From positions 25,043 through 89,042 of the forward strand of contig JAIBEZ010000031.1 of the NCBI GenBank assembly GCA_019459485.1: a stretch of DNA of 64,000 bases, given 5' to 3'. A program made the position numbers and the translations under genes. Under the pieces are notes generated by a model, which was not told the origin of the DNA, made no database searches, and saw only the letters and a list, made by a program, of their open reading frames with translations. The DNA comes from Prolixibacteraceae bacterium (GTDB lineage Bacteria; Bacteroidota; Bacteroidia; Bacteroidales; Prolixibacteraceae). This document shows positions 34,879-45,300 of the stretch, one piece after another; the first letter of the stretch is position 1, and the number at the start of each line of letters is the position of its first letter.

Positions 34879-36270
34879 TTATTTTTTATGCGCGAGAAGC
34901 GGAAGAACTATCGTGAATTTAGCGCCACCGCCCGGATTATTCTCTACTTTCAACTCTCCTCCATGTCCTTTGGTTACAATTTCGTAACTCATGCTCAGTC
35001 CCAGACCTGTTCCCTGTCCGGCTGGTTTTGTAGTGAAGAATGGCTGAAATATTTTATCCATTGCAGCCTGAGGTATTCCATTGCCATTGTCTTCGACCGT
35101 AATTTTCACGTGGTCTCCCATTTTTTTTGTAGAAACGATGACCGTGGGATTGTAATCCGGTTGTTTGTGTGGTGTTTGTTGTAGAGACAAGGCATGCCTT
35201 GTCTCTACCTGCACCGCATAAAATGCGTTTGTAATCAAATTCAGAATCACCCGGCCGATGTCCTGGGGAATGACATTGATTTTTCCAAGGGTTTCGTCAA
35301 AATCGGTTTTCATGGTTGCGTTGAACGATTTGTCTTTTGCCCTTAAACCGTGATAGGCCAAACGTAAATATTCATCTGCCAGGGCATTGATATCTGTCAA
35401 TTCTTTTTTCCCAGTTGAAGAACGCGAATGTTGCAACATCCCTTTTACGATGGCTTCCGCACGTTTGCCGTGGTGATTTATTTTTTCGAGGTTTTGTTTT
35501 ATATCATCTGCAATTTCAGCTGCCGACTGCAAACTTCCGGCTGCCAATTCGTCCTTCATTTCGTCGATTAATTCACTGTTTATTTCCGAAAAGTTATTCA
35601 CAAAATTGAGAGGGTTTTGAATTTCGTGTGCAATACCGGCAGTAAGTTCACCCAGCGAAGCCATTTTCTCGGATTGGATAAGTTGTGCCTGGGTGGCGCG
35701 TAATTCGTCCAAAGTATGCTCTAATTCTTCTTTCTGATGCGTAAGTTCAGCTGTACGTTCGGCAACAAGGCCTTCAAGCTCAACCTTTCTGATGGCTATT
35801 GCCCGGTTAATCTCATCTTCTTTCTGTCGCTGTATCCGTTCCTTTTCGGCTGCCTTGTTCTGTCGGTGCTGGCTAAAGAGAATTGCTGCGAGCCAGATAA
35901 CCGACAACATTAGGGCAGTGTCGAAATAAGGATTCATGCGATTATAAAAATCCTTTGCGATAAATGCTGTTAAATTGTTGATGAGCGCTACTACGACATA
36001 CGGTACAAAAGCCATTAAAAACATACGCAAGGGACGCATTTCGTTTTGTCGCAAAGCAAAAAGAAGGCATGAAAACAGAAAGATATTCCAAATCCACTGG
36101 GTGCTAAATGAATTGGAAAGTGCAAACCCTGCAATAAACAGAAAAATCGAGAAAAACTTTGCATAACTAAACCACTTCACCCATTGTTGATGGTCGTTTA
36201 TTTTTGAAAAGCGGATCAATCGTTGCGTAAGTAAAAGACTAAATATAAAAGGGAAAATAGATTGTTGCAT
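34879..36270 (-). CDS. Membrane sensor histidine kinase
   Basis: 463 residues. Four or five hydrophobic segments (about 3-16, 38-55, 58-75, 80-105 and 118-134) are followed by a coiled coil (135-200), HisKA with His215 ([17 protein letters not shown]) and HATPase with NLITNAFYAV, DNGNGIP and GTGLGLSM. It has no periplasmic domain, so it may sense through the membrane part. The kinase core is almost the same as those at 42348 and 50155. Residues about 354-368 (VETRHALSLQQ...) come from a 28-bp perfect palindrome inside the gene (35181-35208), at a loop that varies between the paralogues. The gene is 24 bp after the STAS gene, so it probably belongs with the partner-switching cluster. Confidence 0.92.
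   Translation of the reverse strand: MQQSIFPFIFSLLLTQRLIRFSKINDHQQWVKWFSYAKFFSIFLFIAGFALSNSFSTQWIWNIFLFSCLLFALRQNEMRPLRMFLMAFVPYVVVALINNLTAFIAKDFYNRMNPYFDTALMLSVIWLAAILFSQHRQNKAAEKERIQRQKEDEINRAIAIRKVELEGLVAERTAELTHQKEELEHTLDELRATQAQLIQSEKMASLGELTAGIAHEIQNPLNFVNNFSEINSELIDEMKDELAAGSLQSAAEIADDIKQNLEKINHHGKRAEAIVKGMLQHSRSSTGKKELTDINALADEYLRLAYHGLRAKDKSFNATMKTDFDETLGKINVIPQDIGRVILNLITNAFYAVQVETRHALSLQQTPHKQPDYNPTVIVSTKKMGDHVKITVEDNGNGIPQAAMDKIFQPFFTTKPAGQGTGLGLSMSYEIVTKGHGGELKVENNPGGGAKFTIVLPLLAHKK
35181..35208. repeat. 28-bp perfect palindrome inside a kinase gene
   Basis: Two 14-bp arms, GTAGAGACAAGGCA and its exact complement, meet with no loop. The reading frame passes through it. I recall similar GTAGAGAC...GTCTCTAC palindromes as repeated elements in Bacteroidota and cyanobacteria; that is recollection and was not searched. 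Confidence 0.85.
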
Positions 36271-36294
36271 GGTCTTTTATGTTTTCTTTTAAAA

Positions 36295-36627
36295 TCACTG
36301 GTTTTCAAGAGCTTCTTCCTGTGTGTCGAAAATTTTGAATAAATTCGAAAATCCGGATATTCTGAAAATTTCATGAATGGCGGGTTGCATATTGCACAGA
36401 TAAAGTTTTCCTTTTAATGGAATTACTTTTTTTTGTGTAACCAGAAATACCCTTAATCCTGAACTGCTGATGTAATCCATTCCGCTGCAATTAAAAATCA
36501 AATTTTTCTCTCCGTTGTCAAGTAGCTGGTTGACTTCAAGTTCTAGAGCAGAAGAGTGAACGGTATCGATTCTTCCTTTGATTTTTAGAACTGAAAAATT
36601 GCCAATTTTTTCTTTTTTAATATTCAT
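36295..36627 (-). CDS. STAS-domain anti-anti-sigma factor (RsbV/SpoIIAA-like)
   Basis: 110 residues, one STAS domain: LKIKGRIDTVHSSALE, IFNCSGMDYISSSGLRVF and a helical C-terminus. The Ser at about position 55 in DYISSSGLR aligns with the phospho-site of RsbV and SpoIIAA. It should bind and neutralise the RsbW-like kinase encoded one base upstream, unless that kinase phosphorylates it; the PP2C phosphatase at 41166 could reverse this. No sigma factor gene is nearby. Confidence 0.9.
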   Translation of the reverse strand: MNIKKEKIGNFSVLKIKGRIDTVHSSALELEVNQLLDNGEKNLIFNCSGMDYISSSGLRVFLVTQKKVIPLKGKLYLCNMQPAIHEIFRISGFSNLFKIFDTQEEALENQ

Positions 36628-36628
36628 A

Positions 36629-37048
36629 TCAGATACTTTTATTTAATGTCAAAATGTTTTGATTTTTTTGCCTGGCATAATGCATTTCATCCATAATCTG
36701 CGATATCAGAAAAATTCCAAGTCCTCCAACAGGCCTATCCTCAGCAGGTAAATTAATATCGGGTTGTTCCTGTGCCAAAGGATTGAACGGGATGCCATCG
36801 TCTGTAATTTTGATGGTAAGAAGGCTGTTTTCAAGAGATATTGAAATTCCGATTTCGTGTTTGTCGTTGTCATTAAAAGCATAAAATATAATGTTGGAAA
36901 CCGCTTCTTCAATCACCAGGTTGATATTCATGGCCAACGTCTGCGACAACTCCCATTTTTCTGCCAGATCTTCAATTTTCTCAGCCAATGCCGACAGTTC
37001 TTCAATCCGGTTTTCAATAACGAAATGCTTATTTTTACTGTTTCCCAT
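36629..37048 (-). CDS. RsbW-like anti-sigma factor / serine kinase
   Basis: 139 residues from the ATG giving MGNSKNKHFV, which overlaps the ABC gene end by 14 bp; a longer frame to 37126 lies mostly inside that gene. It has the GHKL fold of anti-sigma kinases: N box LVIEEAVSNIIFYAF (E47, N52), ITDDGIPFNP, and GGLGIFLISQIMDE (108-121). It should phosphorylate the STAS protein on Ser. Together with the STAS gene one base away it forms a classical partner-switching pair. Confidence 0.9.
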   Translation of the reverse strand: MGNSKNKHFVIENRIEELSALAEKIEDLAEKWELSQTLAMNINLVIEEAVSNIIFYAFNDNDKHEIGISISLENSLLTIKITDDGIPFNPLAQEQPDINLPAEDRPVGGLGIFLISQIMDEMHYARQKNQNILTLNKSI

Positions 37049-40000
37049 TTTTAAAGAAACTTTTAAGGTTCTTAAATTGAGCCGATATTTGAAGCAGTTT
37101 CCGCAGCCAGTTGTAATAAAGGGCAATGTATAAAAATGTACTCATCAGCCATATTATTCCAACGTTAAAAACAAAGGTGTCAACAGCATATCCAAACAGG
37201 TTTTTTTCTGAAGCCATAAAATGTGCCCTGCCGTTTGTGAAATCCGGATCCTTATAAATCGGGGCTATTTTTTGCATATAGCCATCAGGTGTTTCGCGGT
37301 AAAATTCTTTTGTTTCAGAGTTGAGTACCAATACTTCAAGCGATTTGTTGTGAAATTTCATCTTCTGATTGTAGAGAAACTGATCGCCTTTTTCTTTGTT
37401 CAACTGGTTGATCAACTGGTCTTTTTCTGATTTGATTATGAGATATCGTTTATTGTGAAAGGACTTCAGTTGGTCAAGGTACGTTTTTGTAAGTTCTGCA
37501 ATTTCGTTATTGAATTTGCCGGGTATCAGGCTCTCAGTAAACTGAAATTCGGGCAGAACTTTTTCAACATTCAATTTTTCGATTTCATTTTTTATGATAT
37601 TTAGTTTCCGTGAAATGTCATCGGCAGGCTTGTTCAATCTTGTCCATCCGTCAACGAGGTCAATCTGGCCGATCAACTCAGTGGTAAGAATATCGGAACG
37701 AAAGCGGGCCTGTGCCATTTCTTTTTCCATATCGAAAAAACCGGCCATGTACCTGTTTTCTTTATACTGCTCAACCGCAAGCGCTTCAAAAGCCCAGCGG
37801 GAAGCCATGATTTCGCCTGTAAGCGGAACCGCATCTTTGCCGGCCTTTTTATTCTGTAAATCATCGAATTTTACAACGACTCCACAAAGCAATATTTGCG
37901 GTATCAATAGCAATGGAACCAAAATGTAGATGGTTACAACCGAATCGAATGCCGATGAAATATTTAGACCCAAAAGGTTAGAGAAAACCGCCACCGAAAA
38001 AAGAATGAGCCAGTATGCCATCGTCATATCATGAATTCCCAGGATGAGGTTTCCGATATAAACGAAGCTGAACGATTGAAATGCAGAAAGTAAAATCAGG
38101 AACAGGATTTTTGAATTTAAATAGCTGAACCTGCTGAGGTTGAGGAACGATTCGCGCTGCAATATTTTTCGGTCCTTGATAATTTCCTCGGCACTGACAC
38201 TCATTCCCATGAACAGTAATACCACAACAGACATGAAAAGGTAGGAGATTAAACTTTTATTTTCGAAAAAGATATAGTTGTCTCCTTCCGAGAAACGGGT
38301 GAACGAGGCAACAATTACCGCCAGTACCGGGGCTTCGAGCAGGTTGATGAACAAGTATTGCCGGTCGGTGATTTTTATCCTTAAGTTCCGCTCGAAGAAT
38401 ATTTTGAACTGTTTCAGCAATCCTGGTTTTTTTGAATCCGTTGGAGGTAACAAGGTTGGCGGACCCTGAATTTCCTCTTTTTTCACCTTTGCATTTTTTC
38501 GGTACTGCTCGTACCAATACTCAGGCGGAAAACGGCGTTCAGGAAGAAAATTTCCTGAATTATCTATTTTTTTTGTTTCTACAATTTCGAGTACCTGTTC
38601 GGGATTTACATTTCCGCAAACCACGCATTCACAAATTTCGGCATTGACATGGTTAACCTCTCTTTTGAAATAGATGATGCCGTCGAGCGGATTACCTGTG
38701 TAAATAGGGCGCCCTCCCGAATCCATAATCCACAACTTGTCGAACAGCTTAAAAATGGCCGATGATGGCTGATGAATATTTACAATGATGAGTTTTCCTT
38801 TGCGGGCCTGCTGTTTTAGCAGAAGCACAACTTTTTCAGAGTCGGTGGATGATAATCCTGATGTAGGTTCATCCACAAAAAGAATGGCTGGTTCCCTGAT
38901 CAGTTCAAGCGCCACATTCAGCCTTTTTCGCTGGCCCCCGCTGATAATCTTTTTTAACGGGCTGCCAACTTTTAAATCCTTGAACGACCAGAGCTCAAGT
39001 TCATGCAAAATCCTTTCAACTTTCTCCTCAATGGCCAAACGTGGAAGCTGATCGAAGCAAAGAGATGCATTAAAATACAGATTCTCCCAAACCGTCAGGT
39101 CTTCAAACAAAAGGTCATCCTGCGGTACATAACCAATTAACCCTTCAATCTCGTGCTTTCGTTCATATATGTCAACCTGATTGATTTTTACATTTCCGTG
39201 CTGTACGGGTATATTTCCATTCAGGATATTGAGCAACGTTGATTTTCCCACACCACTTCCACCCATGATGGCAATCAACTGTCCCGATTTTTCGGTGAAT
39301 GAAAACCGGTGTAGCCCATTGTTGCTTTTATTGAATTTGAATTCAATTTCGTCGCCTGAAAAAACAAATGAAGGGCTTAGATCTTTGTCAATAAAGCCGG
39401 AAGCAATATCGGTATAGTAAACAGGTGGAATTCGCGGTCCCCTTATAATACTTCCTTCCCTGAAAGCGTAAAAACGTCCGGGAATTACAGGGTTTCCTTC
39501 AATGGTAAGGTATTCGTCACCATGATAAATGAAAATATAGTGACCGATTAATGAACAGCGTAAAAAAAGCAGCTCACCTTCTATTTTCTTTTCATAGATG
39601 TGCCTGTAGCTAATTTGTCCGGGTTGTTCATTGTTGTTGATAAGTAAAAAATCGGGGTTGTTAATCTGATCAGTGGAAGTGTAAAATATAAAGGCAATAA
39701 ATTTATCAAACTCGGTTTTGCTGATTTCAAAGACATTTGCCAAAGTTTCAAAAAGCACTTCTGCTTTCGACTGATTTCCGCTTTTCACAAGCTCCAGAAA
39801 CCGTAAAAAAACCATTATTTGTTCATCTTTTCTGAGCCAGCTCCTGATGTTTGTACTTATTTTATATGCCTCCTGAACCATGTCAACAGGAAATGCAGGT
39901 TCTCCGTCAACCCCATAAATGTCAAGCAGCTCTTCAAAGAGTTTCAGGTATTCATTGCCTTCAGAAATTCCAAAGTGCTGATGCAGGTAAACGGAAAAGT

Positions 40001-40088
40001 TTCGGACAGCATCTTCTTTTTTTGATTCACTTATGGCCGAGAACAATGCAAATAAATTGATAAGGGCATTTAATGTAATCTCGTTCAT
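37035..40088 (-). CDS. ABCG-like transporter with N-terminal TerB-like and beta-rich domains
   Basis: 1017 residues, a half-transporter with nucleotide-binding domain before membrane domain. Residues about 1-130 are helical and TerB-like; 160-240 are beta-rich (YHGDEYLTIEGNPVIPGRFY) and could be an FHA-like module. Walker A is GGSGVGKS (276-283), signature ISGGQRKR (382-389), Walker B ILFVDEP (402-408) and H-loop H439. A CECVVCGN cysteine motif (486-493) sits in the linker. Membrane segments lie near 578-597, 613-630, 660-685, 690-710, 718-740 and at the C-terminus (about 968-995), with a 220-residue outward-facing part before the last. Its end overlaps the RsbW-like gene by 14 bp, which suggests a functional link. 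Substrate unknown. Confidence 0.88.
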   Translation of the reverse strand: MNEITLNALINLFALFSAISESKKEDAVRNFSVYLHQHFGISEGNEYLKLFEELLDIYGVDGEPAFPVDMVQEAYKISTNIRSWLRKDEQIMVFLRFLELVKSGNQSKAEVLFETLANVFEISKTEFDKFIAFIFYTSTDQINNPDFLLINNNEQPGQISYRHIYEKKIEGELLFLRCSLIGHYIFIYHGDEYLTIEGNPVIPGRFYAFREGSIIRGPRIPPVYYTDIASGFIDKDLSPSFVFSGDEIEFKFNKSNNGLHRFSFTEKSGQLIAIMGGSGVGKSTLLNILNGNIPVQHGNVKINQVDIYERKHEIEGLIGYVPQDDLLFEDLTVWENLYFNASLCFDQLPRLAIEEKVERILHELELWSFKDLKVGSPLKKIISGGQRKRLNVALELIREPAILFVDEPTSGLSSTDSEKVVLLLKQQARKGKLIIVNIHQPSSAIFKLFDKLWIMDSGGRPIYTGNPLDGIIYFKREVNHVNAEICECVVCGNVNPEQVLEIVETKKIDNSGNFLPERRFPPEYWYEQYRKNAKVKKEEIQGPPTLLPPTDSKKPGLLKQFKIFFERNLRIKITDRQYLFINLLEAPVLAVIVASFTRFSEGDNYIFFENKSLISYLFMSVVVLLFMGMSVSAEEIIKDRKILQRESFLNLSRFSYLNSKILFLILLSAFQSFSFVYIGNLILGIHDMTMAYWLILFSVAVFSNLLGLNISSAFDSVVTIYILVPLLLIPQILLCGVVVKFDDLQNKKAGKDAVPLTGEIMASRWAFEALAVEQYKENRYMAGFFDMEKEMAQARFRSDILTTELIGQIDLVDGWTRLNKPADDISRKLNIIKNEIEKLNVEKVLPEFQFTESLIPGKFNNEIAELTKTYLDQLKSFHNKRYLIIKSEKDQLINQLNKEKGDQFLYNQKMKFHNKSLEVLVLNSETKEFYRETPDGYMQKIAPIYKDPDFTNGRAHFMASEKNLFGYAVDTFVFNVGIIWLMSTFLYIALYYNWLRKLLQISAQFKNLKSFFKNGKQ

Positions 40089-40116
40089 AAATGATATGTT
40101 AAAAATGAAATAAAAA

Positions 40117-40147
40117 ATCCGGGAATACAGCAGGCTGATTCCCGGAT
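40117..40147 (-). terminator. Rho-independent terminator after the lipoprotein gene
   Basis: Ten-base arms (ATCCGGGAAT at 40117-40126 and its complement at 40138-40147) with an 11-base loop; read on the minus strand it is followed by ATTTTTTATTTC. It lies 9 bp after the lipoprotein stop and 29 bp before the ABC start, so it should end or attenuate transcription between the two genes. Confidence 0.8.
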
Positions 40148-40155
40148 CTTAAAAA

Positions 40156-41010
40156 TTATTTTAATATATTTTTCCTGACTTTCTCCATCAAAGGGCCAAT
40201 TTCTGCAAGCTCCTTTTCTGTAATTTTTTGATTTTCTTCAAAAATGGTGACAACAGGTTTAAATTGTTCGTAGTAAGGTTTTATATTTTCATCTCCCGAC
40301 ATCAGTTCAAGCAATGTAAATACCAGTTTTACCCTTTCGGTTTGTTTGCTCATGACATCGAGCATTTTTGTTTTATTTTTTGCCAGCAAAGTACTCTGGC
40401 TTAAAATATACAAAGCTTCCACGTTGGACCCGATAACGGATAGTGCATAAACATCGGGCTGATTGCCACTTGACATTTGCTGATGGAAGTGGTTGAGGTC
40501 CTGTGTAACAAGAAAATCAAGAGAGTCTTTGTTGCTGGTATTTGCTTTAATTCTCCCCAGATAGTTTTTTGTTGAAATAAGCTCATTCCTTAGTCCGAGC
40601 TTATCAATTAACTGCTCAGAAACCTGGCTTATTTCACCCGCTGCAGCTCCCATGTTATAAACGCTGGCATAGAGCAAATCGAATGAATACAGACCCAAAC
40701 CAAAACTTTGATCGGATTTGGTCATTAGCTTTTCTGCCTGCTCAGCCGGAACTGTTAAATCAAAAATATAAGAAGCCCCAGCTTCATTCAGCAATGTGGC
40801 AACTTCCTTTTCGCTGGGCATTTTGCGAATTGTTTCAACAATTTGATCCTTGATTTTTACGGCATCAAAAACTTCAACTTCAACGGATGCCTCTTGTCCA
40901 CTGGAGGTGGCACCTTTTTTTTCTTTTGTTTTAGTAGCGGAATTACATCCTGCAATCAGAATTAGCGCGATGCCAAAAAGTAGAACATGTTTTGTCAATA
41001 GATTTTTCAT
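40156..41010 (-). CDS. Lipoprotein of unknown function
   Basis: 284 residues with a lipoprotein signal (MKNLLTKHVLLFGIALILIAGC, lipid-attachment Cys22). The mature part is helical and Lys/Glu-rich with no recognised catalytic motif; segments such as IVETIRKMPSEKEVATLLNEAGA, FGLGLYSFDLLYASVYNMGAA and ALYILSQSTLL suggest a helical bundle. It is divergent from the PP2C phosphatase and upstream of the ABCG-like gene across a terminator. An envelope partner of that transporter is possible but not shown. Confidence 0.8.
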   Translation of the reverse strand: MKNLLTKHVLLFGIALILIAGCNSATKTKEKKGATSSGQEASVEVEVFDAVKIKDQIVETIRKMPSEKEVATLLNEAGASYIFDLTVPAEQAEKLMTKSDQSFGLGLYSFDLLYASVYNMGAAAGEISQVSEQLIDKLGLRNELISTKNYLGRIKANTSNKDSLDFLVTQDLNHFHQQMSSGNQPDVYALSVIGSNVEALYILSQSTLLAKNKTKMLDVMSKQTERVKLVFTLLELMSGDENIKPYYEQFKPVVTIFEENQKITEKELAEIGPLMEKVRKNILK

Positions 41011-41165
41011 TTGCGGTAGTTTTTAAGATGATTATTTAATGTGCTTTTTATAGGAACATATTATTTAATTTACTTGAGAACAAATAGAAATAAAATTTGT
41101 TTTCAAATTATTATGGGTGTGAAAAGATGACTAAATTTATGAAATAAAAATTTAAAAAAATATAT

Positions 41166-42344
41166 ATGGGTCAATCTTTACAAACCGGAGTTAAAATTTT
41201 GGTTGTTGATGATGAATCAGATATGGAGCCGATGATCCGGCAGAAATTCCGCCGCCATATACGTGAAAAAACTTTTGATTTTGAATTTGCTTTCAACGGG
41301 ATCGAAGCCCTCGAAAAGATCATTGAATTCCCTGAAATTGGCATTGTGCTCTCCGATATCAACATGCCCGGGATGGATGGCTTAACATTGCTTACAAAAT
41401 TAAAGGAACTGAAGAACCCTGGCTTGAAAACTGTAATTGTATCAGCTTATGGCGATATGGACAATATCAGGACAGCCATGAACAGGGGCGCTTTTGATTT
41501 CATTACCAAACCTGTAAATTTTGACGATCTTGAGATAACCATCAATAAAACACTGGGCGAAATTTTGTTTGTTCGGCGCTGGCTGACCGATCATGATCAA
41601 CTTGTTTCGATACAATACGACTTAAACATATCGCGTGAAATACAGCAGGCCATCCTTCCCAAAAAATTTCCTCCATTTCCCAACGAGCCAAATTTTGATA
41701 TTTATGCTTCAATGCATGCCGCAAATGAGGTTGGAGGCGATTTTTACGACTTTTTTCTCATCGATCAGGACCGGCTTGGGTTTGTTATTGGCGACGTTTC
41801 GGGTAAAGGAATTTCGGCAGCTATTTTTATGGCTGTCAGTCGAACGCTTATTCGTGCAACCGGACTCAAAGGCGATTCGGTTAGCGAATGTATGCACTAT
41901 GTAAATAATCTTCTGTGTACAGAAAGCGTTTCATCCATGTTTGTAACCGTATTTTACGGAATACTGAATACACAAACCGGCGAGGTTGAATATGTGAATG
42001 CCGGTCACAATCCTCCGTATATACTTTCTTCCGGCGGAATAAGCCAGGTTGAAATTACCAATGGATTGGCGTTGGGAGTCCTTGAAGATTTCAGTTTTAA
42101 ATCAAAAACAATACAGTTGAAAAAGGGTGACCAGCTTTTACTTTATACCGATGGAGTTGTAGAAGCTTTTAACCTGAAAGAAATGGCTTATGGAGAAGAA
42201 AGATTCGAAAATTTTCTACATCGCAGCCTTAACCTTCCCGTTGAAACAATCATTAAAAAAACATTTGCAGATGTTGCTGATTTTGTGGGTAGTGCGCCTC
42301 AGTCGGATGATATAACACTTCTGGGAATCACTTTTAAAGGGTAG
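41166..42344 (+). CDS. Receiver-PP2C phosphatase (RsbU/SpoIIE type)
   Basis: 392 residues. Receiver (about 9-125): ILVVDDESDM, Asp64 in IVLSDINMPGMDG, Lys in FITKPVNF. A short helical linker (about 140-165, with ISREIQQAILP) leads to a PP2C/SpoIIE domain with metal-binding GGDFYDFF (D192, D195), GDVSGKGISAA (209-219), TDGVVE (328-333) and DDITLL (381-386). When phosphorylated it should dephosphorylate the STAS protein, freeing it to bind the RsbW-like protein. It is divergent from the lipoprotein and convergent (3-bp gap) with the giant kinase at 42348. It connects a two-component input to the partner switch encoded on the other strand. Confidence 0.93.
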   Translation: MGQSLQTGVKILVVDDESDMEPMIRQKFRRHIREKTFDFEFAFNGIEALEKIIEFPEIGIVLSDINMPGMDGLTLLTKLKELKNPGLKTVIVSAYGDMDNIRTAMNRGAFDFITKPVNFDDLEITINKTLGEILFVRRWLTDHDQLVSIQYDLNISREIQQAILPKKFPPFPNEPNFDIYASMHAANEVGGDFYDFFLIDQDRLGFVIGDVSGKGISAAIFMAVSRTLIRATGLKGDSVSECMHYVNNLLCTESVSSMFVTVFYGILNTQTGEVEYVNAGHNPPYILSSGGISQVEITNGLALGVLEDFSFKSKTIQLKKGDQLLLYTDGVVEAFNLKEMAYGEERFENFLHRSLNLPVETIIKKTFADVADFVGSAPQSDDITLLGITFKG

Positions 42345-42347
42345 GTT

Positions 42348-45300
42348 CTATACAGGTAAAGCAACTGTAAATTCAGTTCCAACTCCTTCCTTTGTCTCCA
42401 CACTCAATTCCCCGCCGTGTGCTTTTACAATATCGTATGCCAAGCTTAAGCCTAAACCGGTTCCCTGCCCGGTTGGTTTGGTGGTGAAGAAGGGCTGGAA
42501 GATTTTATCCAAAATTTGAGGTGGGATTCCGGGTCCGTTGTCTTTAACGGAAATTAAGGCCCCCCTGCCCCCCGAAGGGAGGTTCCAAGAAGAGGTTCTC
42601 ACAGTGACAGTCGGATTGTAATCAGTCTGGGCATTCTTAATCCCCCCTGTGGGGGGTGGGGGGGCTATCGCATAAAACGCATTCGTTATCAAATTCAAAA
42701 TTACCCGGCCAATATCCTGCGGAATGATGTTGATGTTTCCAATCGATTCATCAAAATCGGTTTTAAGGGTGGCATTAAAATTTATATCTTTTGCCCGCAG
42801 ACCATGGTATGCCAGTTGTAAACATTCGTCGGCCAAAGCGTTGATATCGGTTGGTTCTTTCTGGCCTGAACTGGTTCGCGAATGTTGCAACATTCCTTTC
42901 ACAATGGCATCGGCGCGTTTGCCGTGATGAAGGATTTTTCCAAGGTTTTGTTTTACATCATCTGCAATTTCAGTTACCTGTTGCCAGTTGCCAGCCACAA
43001 TTTCATCCTTCATCTCGTCGAGCAACTCCGTGCTCACTTCCGAAAAGTTATTGACGAAGTTCAGCGGGTTCTGTATTTCGTGGGCAATACCGGCGGTAAG
43101 TTCGCCAAGCGAAGCCATTTTTTCTGACTGGATCAATTGAGCCTGAGTGGTTTTCAGTTCGGTGTAGGCTTTTTCGATTTCTTTGGTACGCTCCAATACT
43201 TTTCCCTCCAGGTTCTCATAAAGTATTGCATTTTGGATCGAGATTCCGATTTGGCCCGAAAGCATTTGTAAAAGTTCAATCCTGTTTTTGTTGAAAACAC
43301 CTTTCAGAAGGCTGTTTTCAAGATACAGTAAACCATTGATCTTTCCAAGCGAACTGATTGGCAGACAGAGTATAGAAAGAATTTTATTTTCCTGAATATA
43401 TGGATCAGCGCTAAACCGCTCTTCGGCGAGTGCATCATTTACCACCACACTTTCTTCGGTCCGCCAGCAATAATTCAATATAGAATTTGGCAAAATATTC
43501 ATTTGATCCAGAGGAACTGAAGGGAAAATTTCGATGTCATCGGTACCGGTACGACCAACTGCTTCGATGCAAAGCTGGTTCCCTTTGTAAAGCAATAAAC
43601 AGCCTCTTCCGGCTCCGGCGTTCTCGATGGTAATGTGCATTAATTTCTTCAGTAAATCGTCGTATTTTACCTGACTGGCAATGCTTTGCGAAGCCTTTAA
43701 AACACTTGCCAGATCGAGCGCTATTTTACTTGACCCTGAAGTAACAGTGAAGACTCCAAACTTTGAGTCTGATTCAGCACGAACGGATTTTACTTTTAAT
43801 AATTCAGGATACGTATTTTCCAATTGTTTGCATTTTGCATGGGCCCCCCAGTTATTGTATGCTTCCCAGGCATCTTCGAGATAAATTTGGCTTTGTTTAG
43901 TCATTTGCCTTTTTGAACAAAGCAAAGCAGCTCTTTCATTTGCAATGGCTTCAACATATTTGAACCTGTTCTGTGCTGCCAGCTTTATCGCTTTTTCATA
44001 GAATTGCAAGGCTGTTTCGAACTTGTCGTTTAAAGCAAATAGTTCAGCTTGAAGTAAATAGTAATGTTGACTAAAATTTTCATGGCATCCTATAGTCCAC
44101 ATTTTCATGTCTTTAAGATGTTTATTGAAAACCTTTAGATACTTCTTTTTTTCATCCGGACTTAGATCCTCATAAATAGCAGAAATCGTAAGTGAAGTAT
44201 AAAAAGCATGGGATGCTTCAAGCAAATCGCCTACAAAATTATCTGAATAGTCAAGCACAATCCGGCTTTCGTCAAGCGCTGCTTTATATTGACCGCTGAA
44301 GTATAAAAAGTAGAACTTGGCAGAATGAAAGAAAGCCAGTTTTGTCTTATTTCCTTCCTGATAGAGCCGCTCCAATGTTTCTGCACCATTGAAAGAATCA
44401 TCGTCCCAATTGTTGCCGTTGGTTTGGCCATTCAATGCTTTTACCAACTGATGGAAGCACTGAAAAAAATCCAACCCGCCTTTCGCACTTTTAATCAATG
44501 TCAGATGATCTTCAGAACTTTCCAGTATTTCTCTCAGGTTTTCACCAGCAATAAACCTTGATCTTAAGTACAATGCAACAGTATAACTTGTAAATATTTG
44601 ATCGCCGTTCAATACGCATGCTTTTATTGTTTCCAGAATGCTGTCATATCCCTTCCGTATCGGAATTCTCCAATGGTTGTGAAAACACAATACAGTGTAA
44701 CTTAGCCGCCATTTTATGAGTGGGGAATGTGTCCGCTGATGCAGTTTCATTGTGATATCCCAAAGGTTAAATCCTCTTTTTTGCATTTTCAGGGCTGACA
44801 AAACCACTACCGAAAACCCTGAAAATCCCCAGCCACTCGCATCAGTAAAACCTTCTTTTATATACAATTTAACAATCCTGAAAATCACCAGCATCATTAA
44901 ATTCTGATCCTGCTGATAGGCGCTTGTTGCCAGATCAATCAAAAATTTATTGAGAGCAATAATTTCTTCATCGGTACAATCTTTTAAGTTAAAAAGGCTT
45001 TCGGGGTTCCTGTATTTTGTTGAGAAAAGAAACAGATATTTTGCCAAAGTGAACAAAGCAGCAACCTGTATCGCATTTTTGCTCTTTGGAAAGCGAATGT
45101 TGTAAAGATTTGCTGCCTCAAGTCCCAAACGGAGTGATTCGTTGGAATTTCCAATTTTCAGGTACAGCGAAGAGTGGAGGTAATACACTTTCAGCTTTTC
45201 GAAATTGGTTCTGGAATAACTCAGTATTTCTTTAAAATACTGTTCTGCAACTGTCGGGTTGTCATTCAAATATTCGCATTCGCCAAGCTCTTTTAATGTA

